From positions 1-49,126 of the forward strand of contig RECH01000302.1 in NCBI GenBank assembly GCA_007694125.1: 49,126 nucleotides of DNA, read 5' to 3'. The translations under genes and the position numbers were made by a program. Of this stretch, positions 8,861 through 16,946 are shown one piece after another. Below the pieces are notes generated by a model, which made no database searches, had not been told where the DNA came from, and saw only the letters and a list, made by a program, of their open reading frames with translations. The stretch is from Leptolyngbya sp. DLM2.Bin15 (GTDB lineage Bacteria; Cyanobacteriota; Cyanobacteriia; RECH01). Every line of letters starts with the position of its first letter. The stretch's first letter is position 1.

Positions 8861-9343
8861 ATGACGTTCAAAAACCATCTGTTTTGGATTATCGCCTTCA
8901 TTGGTTTGGTGGCGGATCAAATCACCAAGTACTGGACAGTGCAGGCTTTAGAGCTAGGGGAAACGGTGCCCATCTGGGAGGGTGTCTTTCACTTCACCTT
9001 TGTCACCAACACCGGAGCTGCCTTTAGCCTATTTAGCGATAACGGCACCTGGCTGCGCTGGCTGTCGTTGCTGGTTAGCTTAGGGCTGATGGCCTTTGCT
9101 TGCCTGGGGCCCCACCTCAGCCGCCTAGAGCAGGTGGGCTATGGGTTTATTTTGGGGGGCGCACTGGGGAATGGTGTTGATCGCTTTGCTACCGGTGAAG
9201 TAGTTGATTTCCTAGACTTTCGGCTGATTCGCTTCCCCGTGTTCAACGTGGCGGATATCTGCATTAACATCGGTATTCTTTGCATTTTGATCGCTGCCTT
9301 TACCTTGCCTCCTGATCATCCCCGCGATCGCCGTCAGTCTTGA
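8861..9343 (+). CDS. lspA: lipoprotein signal peptidase (signal peptidase II)
   Basis: LspA is the inner-membrane aspartyl protease that removes the signal peptide of diacylglyceryl-modified prolipoproteins. The 160-residue length from ATG 8861 fits the family; the longer in-frame start at 8747 would add 38 residues without family character. Four membrane segments are visible. Conserved motifs are VADQITKYW (18-26), VTNTGAAFSLF (48-58), GGALGNGVDR (99-108), VVDF with catalytic Asp116, and FNVAD with catalytic Asp132. The strongly basic tail (RDRRQS) should face the cytosol. Confidence 0.95.
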   Translation: MTFKNHLFWIIAFIGLVADQITKYWTVQALELGETVPIWEGVFHFTFVTNTGAAFSLFSDNGTWLRWLSLLVSLGLMAFACLGPHLSRLEQVGYGFILGGALGNGVDRFATGEVVDFLDFRLIRFPVFNVADICINIGILCILIAAFTLPPDHPRDRRQS

Positions 9344-9563
9344 GCGTGGTCTACGGATCCTGGATCAAGGAGATGAGCCAAAATCGCCGTGATTATCGTG
9401 ATTATACGGAGGGTTCTTGCTCCAATCTAGGTAAAACTTTATATCTTAGAAGGCGATCGCAAAGTTTTCGCTGAACAGGCACAATTAGCCGGATTTTTTG
9501 ATCGCGGTGAGATAGGTGGAGTAGCAACCACAACCTGGATCTGATCGACCCTAGAGGTGAGTC

Positions 9564-10163
9564 ATGACGTCTCTCATTCCCCAACTCCCAGTTTGCAATC
9601 TCCCCTATCGTTCTATGCAAGAGGGTAGCGATCGCCATGATGTTCTCCGACGAACCGAGTACCAGACCTGTCACGTCACCATTCCAGAGCAAGCACGACC
9701 GGTGGCGGCGATCGCAGTTGCGGGTCGGTTTTATAGCCTATTTAAAGCTCAGCAGTCGCTGCAAGACGCTCAAGCGATCGCCCACCGTCTTCAGGAGCAA
9801 GGCGATCCATCCCTCATAACGCTGTTACCCACCGGCTATGCGATTTGGGTCTGGGAGCCAGAGGCGCAGATGTTAGCTCGCAGACGATCCTCAACCCTCC
9901 CGCCGGTACAGGAGCGCTACTATCCCTGTCATATTCGTGTGCCCCACCAGGGCGATCGCCTGGCTGCGATTCGGGTGGGCGACCAGTACTATAGCCTGTT
10001 TCGCATTGTGAACCAGGCCCATCATGCTCAGCGGGCCTCGGCTAAGTTGAGCGATCGCGGTCATGGGGTCATTATCACCCAAACGATTCGCGGCTATGCT
10101 CTTTGGTTGCTCGAACCCGATGCGCTACCCGATGCCCCTAACCCGGAGCCGCGTCTTGGCTAG
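9564..10163 (+). CDS. protein of two tandem copies of a ~68-residue domain, unknown function
   Basis: The 199-residue protein consists of a short N-terminal segment and two homologous domains, residues 33-101 and 120-187, about 38% identical by hand alignment. The shared pattern is Y..CH...P.Q....AAI.V...YYSLF, then A....L...G....IT....GYA.W..EPDA. The aromatic YSLF and GYA.W motifs and one CH per repeat are the conserved core. I recognise no named family; the domain looks like a small alpha/beta fold. There is no signal peptide or membrane helix, so it is probably cytosolic. GAGGTGA just before ATG 9564 supports the start. Its last 26 bases overlap the 3' end of the opposing GGDEF gene. Confidence 0.75.
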   Translation: MTSLIPQLPVCNLPYRSMQEGSDRHDVLRRTEYQTCHVTIPEQARPVAAIAVAGRFYSLFKAQQSLQDAQAIAHRLQEQGDPSLITLLPTGYAIWVWEPEAQMLARRRSSTLPPVQERYYPCHIRVPHQGDRLAAIRVGDQYYSLFRIVNQAHHAQRASAKLSDRGHGVIITQTIRGYALWLLEPDALPDAPNPEPRLG

Positions 10164-11226
10164 CCACCACCTGATTGCGTCCCCGTGATTTAGCAGAGAG
10201 CAGATTGCGGTCGGCTCGGTTCAGCAAGCTAATGCCCCGCTCGTCATCACTGGGCAACAGTGAGGCGCTGCCAATGCTAATGGTGATGGTGACATCTAGG
10301 GTATCGCTGAGGGCAAAGGGTCGTTCTGCCATGCGTCGCCGCAGACGATGCCCCACGCGCAGCGCTTCTGCCCCATCCGTATCGTTGAGAATCACAATAA
10401 ATTCTTCCCCACCGTAGCGAAAGGGGGTGTCGCAAAACCGTAGGTTGTGGCGCAGGCGGGCAGAAATCAGTTGCAGGGCGCGATCGCCCACCAAATGCCC
10501 GTAGTTATCGTTGATGGATTTAAAGTAATCAACATCCAACACCAATAGGCTAATCGGGGCTTTGCGGTTGCGGGCATTTTGGATTTGCCGAGGCAGTTCC
10601 CATTCAAAGGCCCGTCGGTTGTTTAATTCTGTGAGGGGATCCGAGAGGGCGATCGCTGAGAGCAGATCATTGGTGCGCATCAGCTCTCGATGGTTTTGCA
10701 CCCGCCGTAAACCTGATTTAATTTTGGCTCCTAGACTACGCAGCAGGAGTTGGCTGAAATGTCCGGCGTCGCGGGGGAGGGCAGGATCAGGCAAGGCTTC
10801 TGGTTGACAGGATGCGTCACAGGTCTCCCGATGGATAGAGCCGCCCAATACCTTAATCGGCTGGCTATCGATGGGGTCGGCATACCAGGCAAAGGCATCA
10901 GCTCCAGCTTCAATCGCAGTATCTTCCTGGGCAACTTGCTGGGAGGTCATGACCGCGCTAAACCAATCTACCCATGGAACCTGACCCACCAAAATGATAT
11001 AAATCCACGACAGCCGCCCTTGCTCCTTAAAGGTGCGGCAGAGATCTAAGGCATCGGGATAGTCAGCCTGCAACAGCAGGACATCGGGCTGCTGGGCTTG
11101 CACAAGGGATATGGCCTCTGCGACGTCAGAGACAGATTCAATGGAGTGGAGTCCGAGATGGTTGATAAGGTCAGAGAACCTAGACATAAACTGAGGCTCT
11201 CCAACGAGGAGAATTGAGCCGTCCAT
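10138..11226 (-). CDS. diguanylate cyclase with degenerate receiver domain
   Basis: This 362-residue protein would make the second messenger c-di-GMP from two GTP. The GGDEF domain (about 190-350) carries the active-site motif GGEEF (272-276), the metal-site segment LDVDYFKSIND and the product-inhibition I-site R-F-C-D (263-266) exactly five residues before GGEEF. It should therefore be active and feedback-inhibited. The N-terminal 120 residues have the shape of a response-regulator receiver (ILLVGEPQF ... DVLLLQADYP), but the phosphoacceptor Asp is Gln53, the acidic pair is replaced by G-E, and the invariant Lys is absent. It is a pseudo-receiver that cannot be controlled by phosphorylation in the usual way. 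A Cys/Pro-rich segment (about 125-155) and a helix link the two. Confidence 0.88.
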   Translation of the reverse strand: MDGSILLVGEPQFMSRFSDLINHLGLHSIESVSDVAEAISLVQAQQPDVLLLQADYPDALDLCRTFKEQGRLSWIYIILVGQVPWVDWFSAVMTSQQVAQEDTAIEAGADAFAWYADPIDSQPIKVLGGSIHRETCDASCQPEALPDPALPRDAGHFSQLLLRSLGAKIKSGLRRVQNHRELMRTNDLLSAIALSDPLTELNNRRAFEWELPRQIQNARNRKAPISLLVLDVDYFKSINDNYGHLVGDRALQLISARLRHNLRFCDTPFRYGGEEFIVILNDTDGAEALRVGHRLRRRMAERPFALSDTLDVTITISIGSASLLPSDDERGISLLNRADRNLLSAKSRGRNQVVASQDAAPG

Positions 11227-11409
11227 TGTGCTGGGAGCTAACGATTAGGTGGCCAGTGCAGCAAAGAGGTGCTGAGCGCGCATCGGGGACTGAGCCGGCA
11301 CAATGCAGGCTGAGTATATCAAAGGCAACGATCGCTCAGGATGGCAGGTTGGGGAAAAGCTAGACGCGAATCAATCCCATGAAAAGATATCAACATGATT
11401 ATCGGATGT

Positions 11410-11461
11410 TGGGGGCATTCCACCAAGATCATGCAATAAATGCATGATGTTATAAACCCCA
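11410..11461. other. nested hairpin in the alaS/GGDEF gap
   Basis: A perfect 8-bp stem ATCATGCA (11428-11435)/TGCATGAT (11441-11448) with a 5-nt ATAAA loop is nested inside a 5-bp stem TGGGG (11410-11414)/CCCCA (11457-11461). If transcribed on the minus strand it would lie about 200 bases upstream of the GGDEF start, in its possible leader. No known RNA family is recognised. Confidence 0.35.
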
Positions 11462-11610
11462 GGCTTGATCCATGCTGAGATAGCAATTTTTCACAGGCTA
11501 ATCGATGGATAGCGTTAGATTCATACCAGGGAGACTTAACCTGAAAGCCTGCATTCCAATTAAGAATCCGTCAATTTATCGTAACAAATGCTACGGTTTT
11601 GAATTCTGGC

Positions 11611-11656
11611 GATGATGAGGATGCTATCTAGTTCATCATCTGAAAACGACTAGATA
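11611..11656. ncRNA. candidate structured RNA: perfect H-type pseudoknot
   Basis: Stem 1: GATGATGA (11611-11618) pairs with TCATCATC (11633-11640). Stem 2: TATCTAGT (11625-11632), inside the loop of stem 1, pairs with ACTAGATA (11649-11656), outside it. Both stems are 8 bp with no mismatch and directly adjacent (no base between 11632 and 11633). The loops are 6 and 8 nt. This is the textbook H-type pseudoknot, allowing 16 bp of coaxial stacking. Strand and transcript are unknown; the geometry works on either strand. It could be part of an sRNA, a leader switch, or a pair of overlapping protein-binding palindromes. Confidence 0.4.
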
Positions 11657-12072
11657 AATCGAGTACTTGAATGCTTTTTTCCAGAAAAAGCGATCGCTTC
11701 TGCAGTGTCTCCCCAAGACTAGAGTTGTGAACCGTGAGGGCATGAAGCACCAACGAAGAGACTTAGACGCATGGGGGAGCTGCGCTAACCGTAGGCGAAA
11801 CATAGCCATGATCTGAGGGCATCTGCTATGAATCTACAAGGCTCTCCCCTAGGGATTACGGTCTATCGTTATGAGTTCATCAACTCTTTACAGAAAACCT
11901 GCGGGTTCCGGATCCCGGATCAGAGGACAGAGCAGAATGAACTGCAGGGTGGGATGCATGTTGTCTTCAAGGAAACATCTGGGGCGATCGCGCTAAATTT
12001 TGTCGAATCTGTCCCCATGATTGACAATAGAATGCGAAGAGTTAAGCACATAGCTTGTATTGCGGAAGTCCC

Positions 12073-14706
12073 ATGGTCACCTTTCTTAGCGGCGCTCAAA
12101 TTCGACAAACGTTCCTAGAGTTCTATCAAGCCCGCGGGCATCGCATTTTGCCCAGCGCGTCGCTGGTACCGGAGGATCCGACGGTGCTGCTGACGATTGC
12201 GGGGATGTTGCCCTTCAAGCCCATTTTCCTAGGACAGCGTCAGCCAGACTGTTTGCGCGCCACCAGTTCTCAAAAATGTATTCGCACCAACGATATTGAA
12301 AATGTGGGACGTACGGCACGCCACCACACCTTTTTTGAGATGCTGGGCAACTTCAGCTTTGGTGACTACTTCAAGTCCGATGCGATCGCTTGGGCCTGGG
12401 AATTGTCTACGCAGGTGTTTGGGCTACCGCCCGAGCGATTGGTGGTGAGCGTCTTTCGTGAAGATGATGAAGCCTTTGCCATCTGGCGCGACCAGGTTGG
12501 CATTCCCGCCCACCGCATTCAGCGCATGGATGAAGCGGATAATTTCTGGGTGTCTGGCCCCACGGGCCCCTGCGGGCCTTGCTCTGAGATTTACTACGAC
12601 TTCCACCCCGAGTTGGGCGATGCCACCCTCGACCTAGAAGACGATAGCCGGTTCATCGAGTTCTACAACTTGGTGTTCATGCAATACAACCGGGATGCGG
12701 AGGGGCAACTCACACCGCTGCAAAAACAAAATATTGACACCGGCCTAGGTCTGGAGCGCATGGCGCAAATTTTGCAGCAGGTGCCCAATAACTATGAGAC
12801 CGATCTGATTTTCCCCATCATCAAAACCGCTGCAGCGATCGCCAACCTAGACTATGCCAAGGCGGATGAGTCTACCCAAGTTTCTCTGAAGGTGGTGGGG
12901 GATCACGTGCGCTCGGTGGTGCATATGATTGCCGATGGCATCACCGCCTCTAATCTGGGTCGAGGCTATGTGCTGCGGCGCTTAATCCGGCGCGTGGTGC
13001 GCCATGGTCGCCTGTTGGGGATCGATCGCCCCTTTATCACCGAGGTGGCAGAAACAGCGATCGCCCTCTGCGAAGACGTTTATCCTCAAGTGCGAGAACG
13101 GGCGACGTTGATTCAAGCCGAACTGCAGCTCGAAGAAGCTCGCTTCTTGGAAACCCTAGAACGGGGCGAGAAATTGCTCAGCGAGATCTTGTCGAAGGTG
13201 CCGGCTGGGGGGCAGATTACCGGACGGGATGCCTTCGTGCTCTACGACACCTACGGCTTTCCGCTAGAGCTCACCCAAGAAATTGCCGAAGAACAGGGGT
13301 TGACGGTCAACGTGGCTGAGTTTGAGACGGAAATGGAGCAGCAGCGCCAGCGCTCCCAAGCCGCCCATGAAACCATCGATCTGACGGTGCAGGGTGCGTT
13401 GGATCAACTGGCTGAGCATATCCACGAGACTGAATTTTTGGGCTATGCCGATGTGGCCGCCAGCGCTACGGTGCAAGTGTTACTCGTCGATGGTCATCCG
13501 GTGGATCAGGCGGCGGCGGGGACAGCGGTGCGCCTGGTGCTCGACCAAACCCCCTTCTATGCCGAGTCGGGTGGTCAAATTGGCGATCGCGGCTATCTAT
13601 CGGCGGATGATACCCTGGTGCGCATCGAGGATGTGCAAAAAGAAGGCTCGATCTTTATCCACATCGGCACGGTGGAGCGGGGCAGTCTGGGCGTCGGCGA
13701 TCGGGTCACGGCCCAGATTGACCTGGCCTGTCGCCGTCGAGCCCAGGCCAATCACACGGCGACGCACCTGCTGCAAGCGGCGCTCAAAACCTTGGTGAGT
13801 GACACCATTTCCCAAGCCGGTTCCTTGGTGTCCTTCGATCGCCTCCGGTTTGACTTCAACTATGCCAAACCTCTGACCCCTGACCAGATCCAGCAGATTG
13901 AGGCCCAGGTGAATACCTGGATTGCGGAAGCCCATGGAGCCACAATCACGGTCATGTCTCTAGCGGATGCGAAAGCCAAGGGGGCGATCGCTATGTTTGG
14001 GGAGAAATATGCCGATGATGTGCGGGTGATAGATTTTCCCGGCGTATCTATGGAACTCTGCGGCGGCACCCATGTGAGCAATACGGCAGAAATTGGCCTG
14101 TTTAAGATTGTGTCTGAAACGGGTGTGGCGGCAGGCATTCGGCGCATTGAGGCGATCGCTGGCCCAGCGGTGCTGGAATACCTCAACCTCCGGGAGCAGG
14201 TGGTGCGGGAGTTGAGCGATCGCTTTAAGGTGAAGCCGGAGGAGGTGGTCGATCGGGTCACAACTCTCCAAGATGACCTGAAGCTAGCCCAGAAGCAGTT
14301 AACCGCTCTCAAGTCTGACCTAGCGATCGCCCAGAGTGATGGTCTCCTGAGCCAAGCGGAAACCGTGGGCGCGGTGCAGATTCTTGTGGCCCAACTGGGG
14401 GAAAGTGACCCCGAGTCCTTGAAAACCGCAGCGGAACGGTTGCTGCAAAAGCTGGGGGATGGCGCTGTGGTGCTGGGATCGGTGCCGGAAGCGGGCAAGG
14501 TCAGTTTGGTGGCAGCCTTCAGTCCGGCGGTGAATCAAGCGGGTCTCCAGGCTGGAAAATTCATCGGAGCGATCGCTAAACTCTGTGGCGGTGGCGGTGG
14601 CGGGCGACCCAACCTGGCCCAGGCTGGCGGTCGAGATCCCGACCAACTGGATGCCGCCCTAGAGCAGGCTCGTCAGACGCTGCAATCTACCCTGAAGGCT
14701 AGCTAG
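12073..14706 (+). CDS. alaS: alanyl-tRNA synthetase
   Basis: AlaRS charges tRNA-Ala and edits Ser/Gly mischarging. Starting at ATG 12073 ([17 protein letters not shown]) the product has 877 residues, the normal length; the TTG at 12055 adds six residues and is unlikely. The class II catalytic core is at the N-terminus (RCIRTND-like [30 protein letters not shown], and motif 3 with TGLGLERM). The tRNA-recognition domain follows, then the editing domain with zinc-type motif HTATHLLQ(AAL) and a distal CGGTHV. A coiled coil and the C-Ala domain end in [15 protein letters not shown]. All expected domains are intact. Confidence 0.97.
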   Translation: MVTFLSGAQIRQTFLEFYQARGHRILPSASLVPEDPTVLLTIAGMLPFKPIFLGQRQPDCLRATSSQKCIRTNDIENVGRTARHHTFFEMLGNFSFGDYFKSDAIAWAWELSTQVFGLPPERLVVSVFREDDEAFAIWRDQVGIPAHRIQRMDEADNFWVSGPTGPCGPCSEIYYDFHPELGDATLDLEDDSRFIEFYNLVFMQYNRDAEGQLTPLQKQNIDTGLGLERMAQILQQVPNNYETDLIFPIIKTAAAIANLDYAKADESTQVSLKVVGDHVRSVVHMIADGITASNLGRGYVLRRLIRRVVRHGRLLGIDRPFITEVAETAIALCEDVYPQVRERATLIQAELQLEEARFLETLERGEKLLSEILSKVPAGGQITGRDAFVLYDTYGFPLELTQEIAEEQGLTVNVAEFETEMEQQRQRSQAAHETIDLTVQGALDQLAEHIHETEFLGYADVAASATVQVLLVDGHPVDQAAAGTAVRLVLDQTPFYAESGGQIGDRGYLSADDTLVRIEDVQKEGSIFIHIGTVERGSLGVGDRVTAQIDLACRRRAQANHTATHLLQAALKTLVSDTISQAGSLVSFDRLRFDFNYAKPLTPDQIQQIEAQVNTWIAEAHGATITVMSLADAKAKGAIAMFGEKYADDVRVIDFPGVSMELCGGTHVSNTAEIGLFKIVSETGVAAGIRRIEAIAGPAVLEYLNLREQVVRELSDRFKVKPEEVVDRVTTLQDDLKLAQKQLTALKSDLAIAQSDGLLSQAETVGAVQILVAQLGESDPESLKTAAERLLQKLGDGAVVLGSVPEAGKVSLVAAFSPAVNQAGLQAGKFIGAIAKLCGGGGGGRPNLAQAGGRDPDQLDAALEQARQTLQSTLKAS

Positions 14707-15126
14707 CAACCGGATTCTTCCAGGATGTGCCCTTGCCAGCGATCGCCTCCAGACCTTTGGCGATCGCGAGGTAACGTTGAGGATCGCTGAAAACTGCTTA
14801 GGGATCGCTAGAAATCCTATGGGGATCGCTAGGGAGGGGAATCCTTAGCGTTGTGGTATGCCGGATCGAAGGATGTCTATGGTTGCCCTAAGCGATCGCC
14901 GATCCCGCTGACCTGGATGCGATATCTCGGGGATCGAGCCGATCCCTAGGGGAATTGGGCCCACTCAGGGGTTACGAAACCAAACAATCGCTTTAGAATA
15001 TCTTTAGATTGAAGCGACGGAAGCGCATCGGTTGACTGCGGGTATCCGTGGATCAATGACCTGATCAAGGGCGATCGCTGTCTGCATATCCAGCCCACTG
15101 CCTAAACTACCTGCCATTCCAACGAA
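14707..15126. other. 420-bp gap between alaS and sasA
   Basis: No gene is seen. The gap contains several HIP1 octamers, the 21-bp tandem repeat at 14781-14843, and AT-rich sequence near 14990-15012 (TTAGAATATC) that could carry the sasA promoter, although no clear -35/-10 pair stands out. Confidence 0.5.
14781..14843. repeat. three degenerate 21-bp tandem repeats
   Basis: GGATCGCT recurs at 14781, 14802 and 14823, exactly 21 bases apart. The first two units continue GAAAACTGCTTAG and AGAAATCCTATGG. The third unit diverges after AGGG. The period equals two helical turns, so a protein could bind all units on one DNA face, but simple decay of a HIP1-rich tandem duplication would look the same. 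Confidence 0.5.
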
Positions 15127-16347
15127 ATGCTTGAAAAACATCGCATGGAGGCACTAAACAACTTGCAGGAGACTTTGCCGCAGACCCCCACCGCATCGCT
15201 GCAACTCCTGTTATTTGTGGATAAGCGTCCCTACTCTGCCGAGAAAATTCGTCAAATTCGCAGCAAGCTGAAGGAATTGCCGACCTCATACCTCGTTGAT
15301 CTCCAGGTGGTGGATGTCAGCGAACAGCCCCACCTCGCTGAACATTTCAAACTGGTGGCCACCCCAACGCTGATCAAGTTATTCCCAGAGCCGCGTCAAA
15401 TGCTGGCAGGCACGAACTTGGTGGCCCAAATTGGTAATTGGTGGGAGCGTTGGCAGCGATCGCTTGAGGATGTCGCAGATCAGGCGATGCCGGAGGATGC
15501 CAAGTCTGAAGAGGCACTGGATGAATTACCCACTTCGGCCACCTTGGCATCGGTCGCCCATTCGGCAGAGCTGATTCAGCTATCCGACGAAATCTTCCAA
15601 CTACGGCAGGAAAAGGAAGATCTCCAAGAGCAGGTGTTGTTTAAAGATCGCCTGATTTCCATGCTGGCCCACGACTTACGCAATCCCATTACGGCGGTGT
15701 CAATTGCCCTGGAAACCCTAGAAATGGGGTTCAATACCGAAGCCAGTGAACGACCGTCTCGCTTCACGCCGGAATTGATGGCTCAATTGCTCAAACATGC
15801 CCGTACCCAGACCAAGGCCGTCGATCGCATGATTGCCGATGTGTTGCAAGTGGCTCGTGGCCAGGGAGCTGGTTTCCAAATTCAACCCCAGCGCCTTGAC
15901 CTCGGCGATCTCTGCTACGACGTTCTCAGTCGCTTAAATGCTCAAGTTCAGCGCAAGTCCCAGCAGATCGAAGCCGATATTCCCAGCGATTTACCTCGGG
16001 TCTATGCTGATCCGGAGCGGGTGGAACAGGTGCTCATGAATCTGCTCGACAATGCCATTAAGTACACACCGGTGTCTGGTCGCATTCGCCTGACCATTTT
16101 GCATCGCACCACCCAAAAGGTGCAGGTGAGTATCTGTGATGATGGCCCTGGCATTCCTGAAGAAAATTGCGATCGCATCTTTGAAGATCGATTTCGCCTA
16201 GAACGGGATGAAAGCAAGGATGGCTATGGCATGGGTCTCTCCCTCTGCCAACGGGTGATTCGGGCGCACTATGGGCAAATCTGGGTCGATTCTGTTCCTA
16301 GCCAGGGCAGTTGCTTCCACTTCACCCTGCCGGTCTACCGTTCCTAG
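15127..16347 (+). CDS. sasA: circadian clock output histidine kinase SasA
   Basis: SasA senses the KaiC clock complex and phosphorylates the response regulator RpaA to drive circadian transcription. The 406-residue protein has the diagnostic N-terminal KaiB-like thioredoxin-fold sensor (about 22-105, [13 protein letters not shown] ... [15 protein letters not shown]). A linker and coiled coil (about 150-175) lead to the dimerisation helix with His182 in MLAHDLRNP. The HATPase domain has N-box [19 protein letters not shown] and GYGMGLSLC. No kaiA, kaiB, kaiC or rpaA is in the window. An alternative start (MEALNN, 15145) removes six residues; no strong ribosome-binding site distinguishes them. 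Confidence 0.93.
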   Translation: MLEKHRMEALNNLQETLPQTPTASLQLLLFVDKRPYSAEKIRQIRSKLKELPTSYLVDLQVVDVSEQPHLAEHFKLVATPTLIKLFPEPRQMLAGTNLVAQIGNWWERWQRSLEDVADQAMPEDAKSEEALDELPTSATLASVAHSAELIQLSDEIFQLRQEKEDLQEQVLFKDRLISMLAHDLRNPITAVSIALETLEMGFNTEASERPSRFTPELMAQLLKHARTQTKAVDRMIADVLQVARGQGAGFQIQPQRLDLGDLCYDVLSRLNAQVQRKSQQIEADIPSDLPRVYADPERVEQVLMNLLDNAIKYTPVSGRIRLTILHRTTQKVQVSICDDGPGIPEENCDRIFEDRFRLERDESKDGYGMGLSLCQRVIRAHYGQIWVDSVPSQGSCFHFTLPVYRS

Positions 16348-16361
16348 GCATGGAGCAAGCC

Positions 16362-16946
16362 ATGTCTACGAGTCTGGATAAGCCATCGCTGCGCCGATCG
16401 CTTCTGGCCCATCGTCAAGCCATGACGGTGCAGGACTGGCGGCAGGCCAGCGATCGCCTCTGTGCCCATCTCCTAGCCAGTGACCAACTGCAGCAGGCCA
16501 GGACGGTGCTCGCCTACTTCAGCATTCGCCAAGAGCCAGATTTGATGCCCCTGTTCACCGCTTGTCCCCAGATCCGTTGGGGGATGCCGCGCTGTCAGGG
16601 GCGATCGCTGATCTGGCACCACATCGATCCTGCTGATCCCAGCCATTGGCAAGCAGGGGCCTACGGTATTCCAGAACCGCGATCCCAGCGCCCTACGCTT
16701 GATCCCCAAGAGGTTGATCTGATACTGATCCCCGCCGTGGCCTGCGATCGCCAGGGCTATCGACTGGGCTATGGGGGCGGCTTCTACGATCGCCTGCTCA
16801 GCCAACCGGCTTGGCAAGCGATCCCCACCGTGGGCATTGTGTTCCATCCCAGCTACCTACCTCAGCTCCCTGCCGATCCTTGGGATCGACCGCTGCAGGC
16901 GGTTTGCACGGATCAGGCGCTCTACTCAATCGGCTCCATCGGCTAA
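16362..16946 (+). CDS. 5-formyltetrahydrofolate cyclo-ligase
   Basis: This enzyme converts 5-formyl-THF to 5,10-methenyl-THF using ATP, returning a storage folate to the one-carbon pool. The 194-residue product has the family signature [15 protein letters not shown] (about 133-147), following [12 protein letters not shown]. The basic N-terminal stretch ([13 protein letters not shown]) binds the nucleotide phosphate. The start at 16362 is preferred because GGAG at 16352-16355 is six bases before it; ATG 16350 and a frame from 16311 inside sasA are alternatives. It follows sasA after 14 bases, so co-transcription is likely. It ends in a 4-base overlap with the opposing ABC transporter gene. Confidence 0.9.
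   Translation: MSTSLDKPSLRRSLLAHRQAMTVQDWRQASDRLCAHLLASDQLQQARTVLAYFSIRQEPDLMPLFTACPQIRWGMPRCQGRSLIWHHIDPADPSHWQAGAYGIPEPRSQRPTLDPQEVDLILIPAVACDRQGYRLGYGGGFYDRLLSQPAWQAIPTVGIVFHPSYLPQLPADPWDRPLQAVCTDQALYSIGSIG

Larger units (their letters stand above)
11227..12072. other. 846-bp gap with several RNA-like structures
   Basis: This long gap separates the divergent GGDEF gene and alaS. I see no convincing protein gene: the open frames at 11828-12118 (+) and 11920-12108 (-) run into alaS and lack ribosome-binding sites. Structures present: ATCATGCA (11428-11435)/TGCATGAT (11441-11448), enclosed by TGGGG (11410-11414)/CCCCA (11457-11461); the pseudoknot at 11611-11656; and GCTTTTT (11673-11679)/AAAAAGC (11685-11691). 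A TTGACA at 12021-12026 could be a -35 box for alaS, but no good -10 follows. Confidence 0.55.

Noticed and set aside
9373-9474. 33-codon frame (MSQNRRDYRDY...) between lspA and the tandem-domain gene
   Set aside because: AAGGAG abuts the ATG with no spacer, and the composition (a 9-bp tandem duplication CGTGATTAT) suggests non-coding sequence.
11227-11700. c-di-GMP riboswitch in front of the GGDEF gene
   Set aside because: Structures exist, but none of the conserved GEMM-I or GEMM-II core sequences is present.
11828-12118. 96-residue + strand open frame upstream of alaS
   Set aside because: No ribosome-binding site, no domain character, and it runs 46 bases into alaS in another frame.
13860-14498. 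212-residue minus-strand frame inside alaS
   Set aside because: Antisense shadow of the conserved alaS editing and C-Ala region, Ser/Arg-rich without domain.
14707-14900. CRISPR array in the GGATCGCT-rich region
   Set aside because: Units are contiguous 21-bp tandem copies without spacers, and no cas genes are present.
15127-16347. a complete clock locus around sasA
   Set aside because: No kaiA, kaiB, kaiC or rpaA sequence occurs anywhere in the window.
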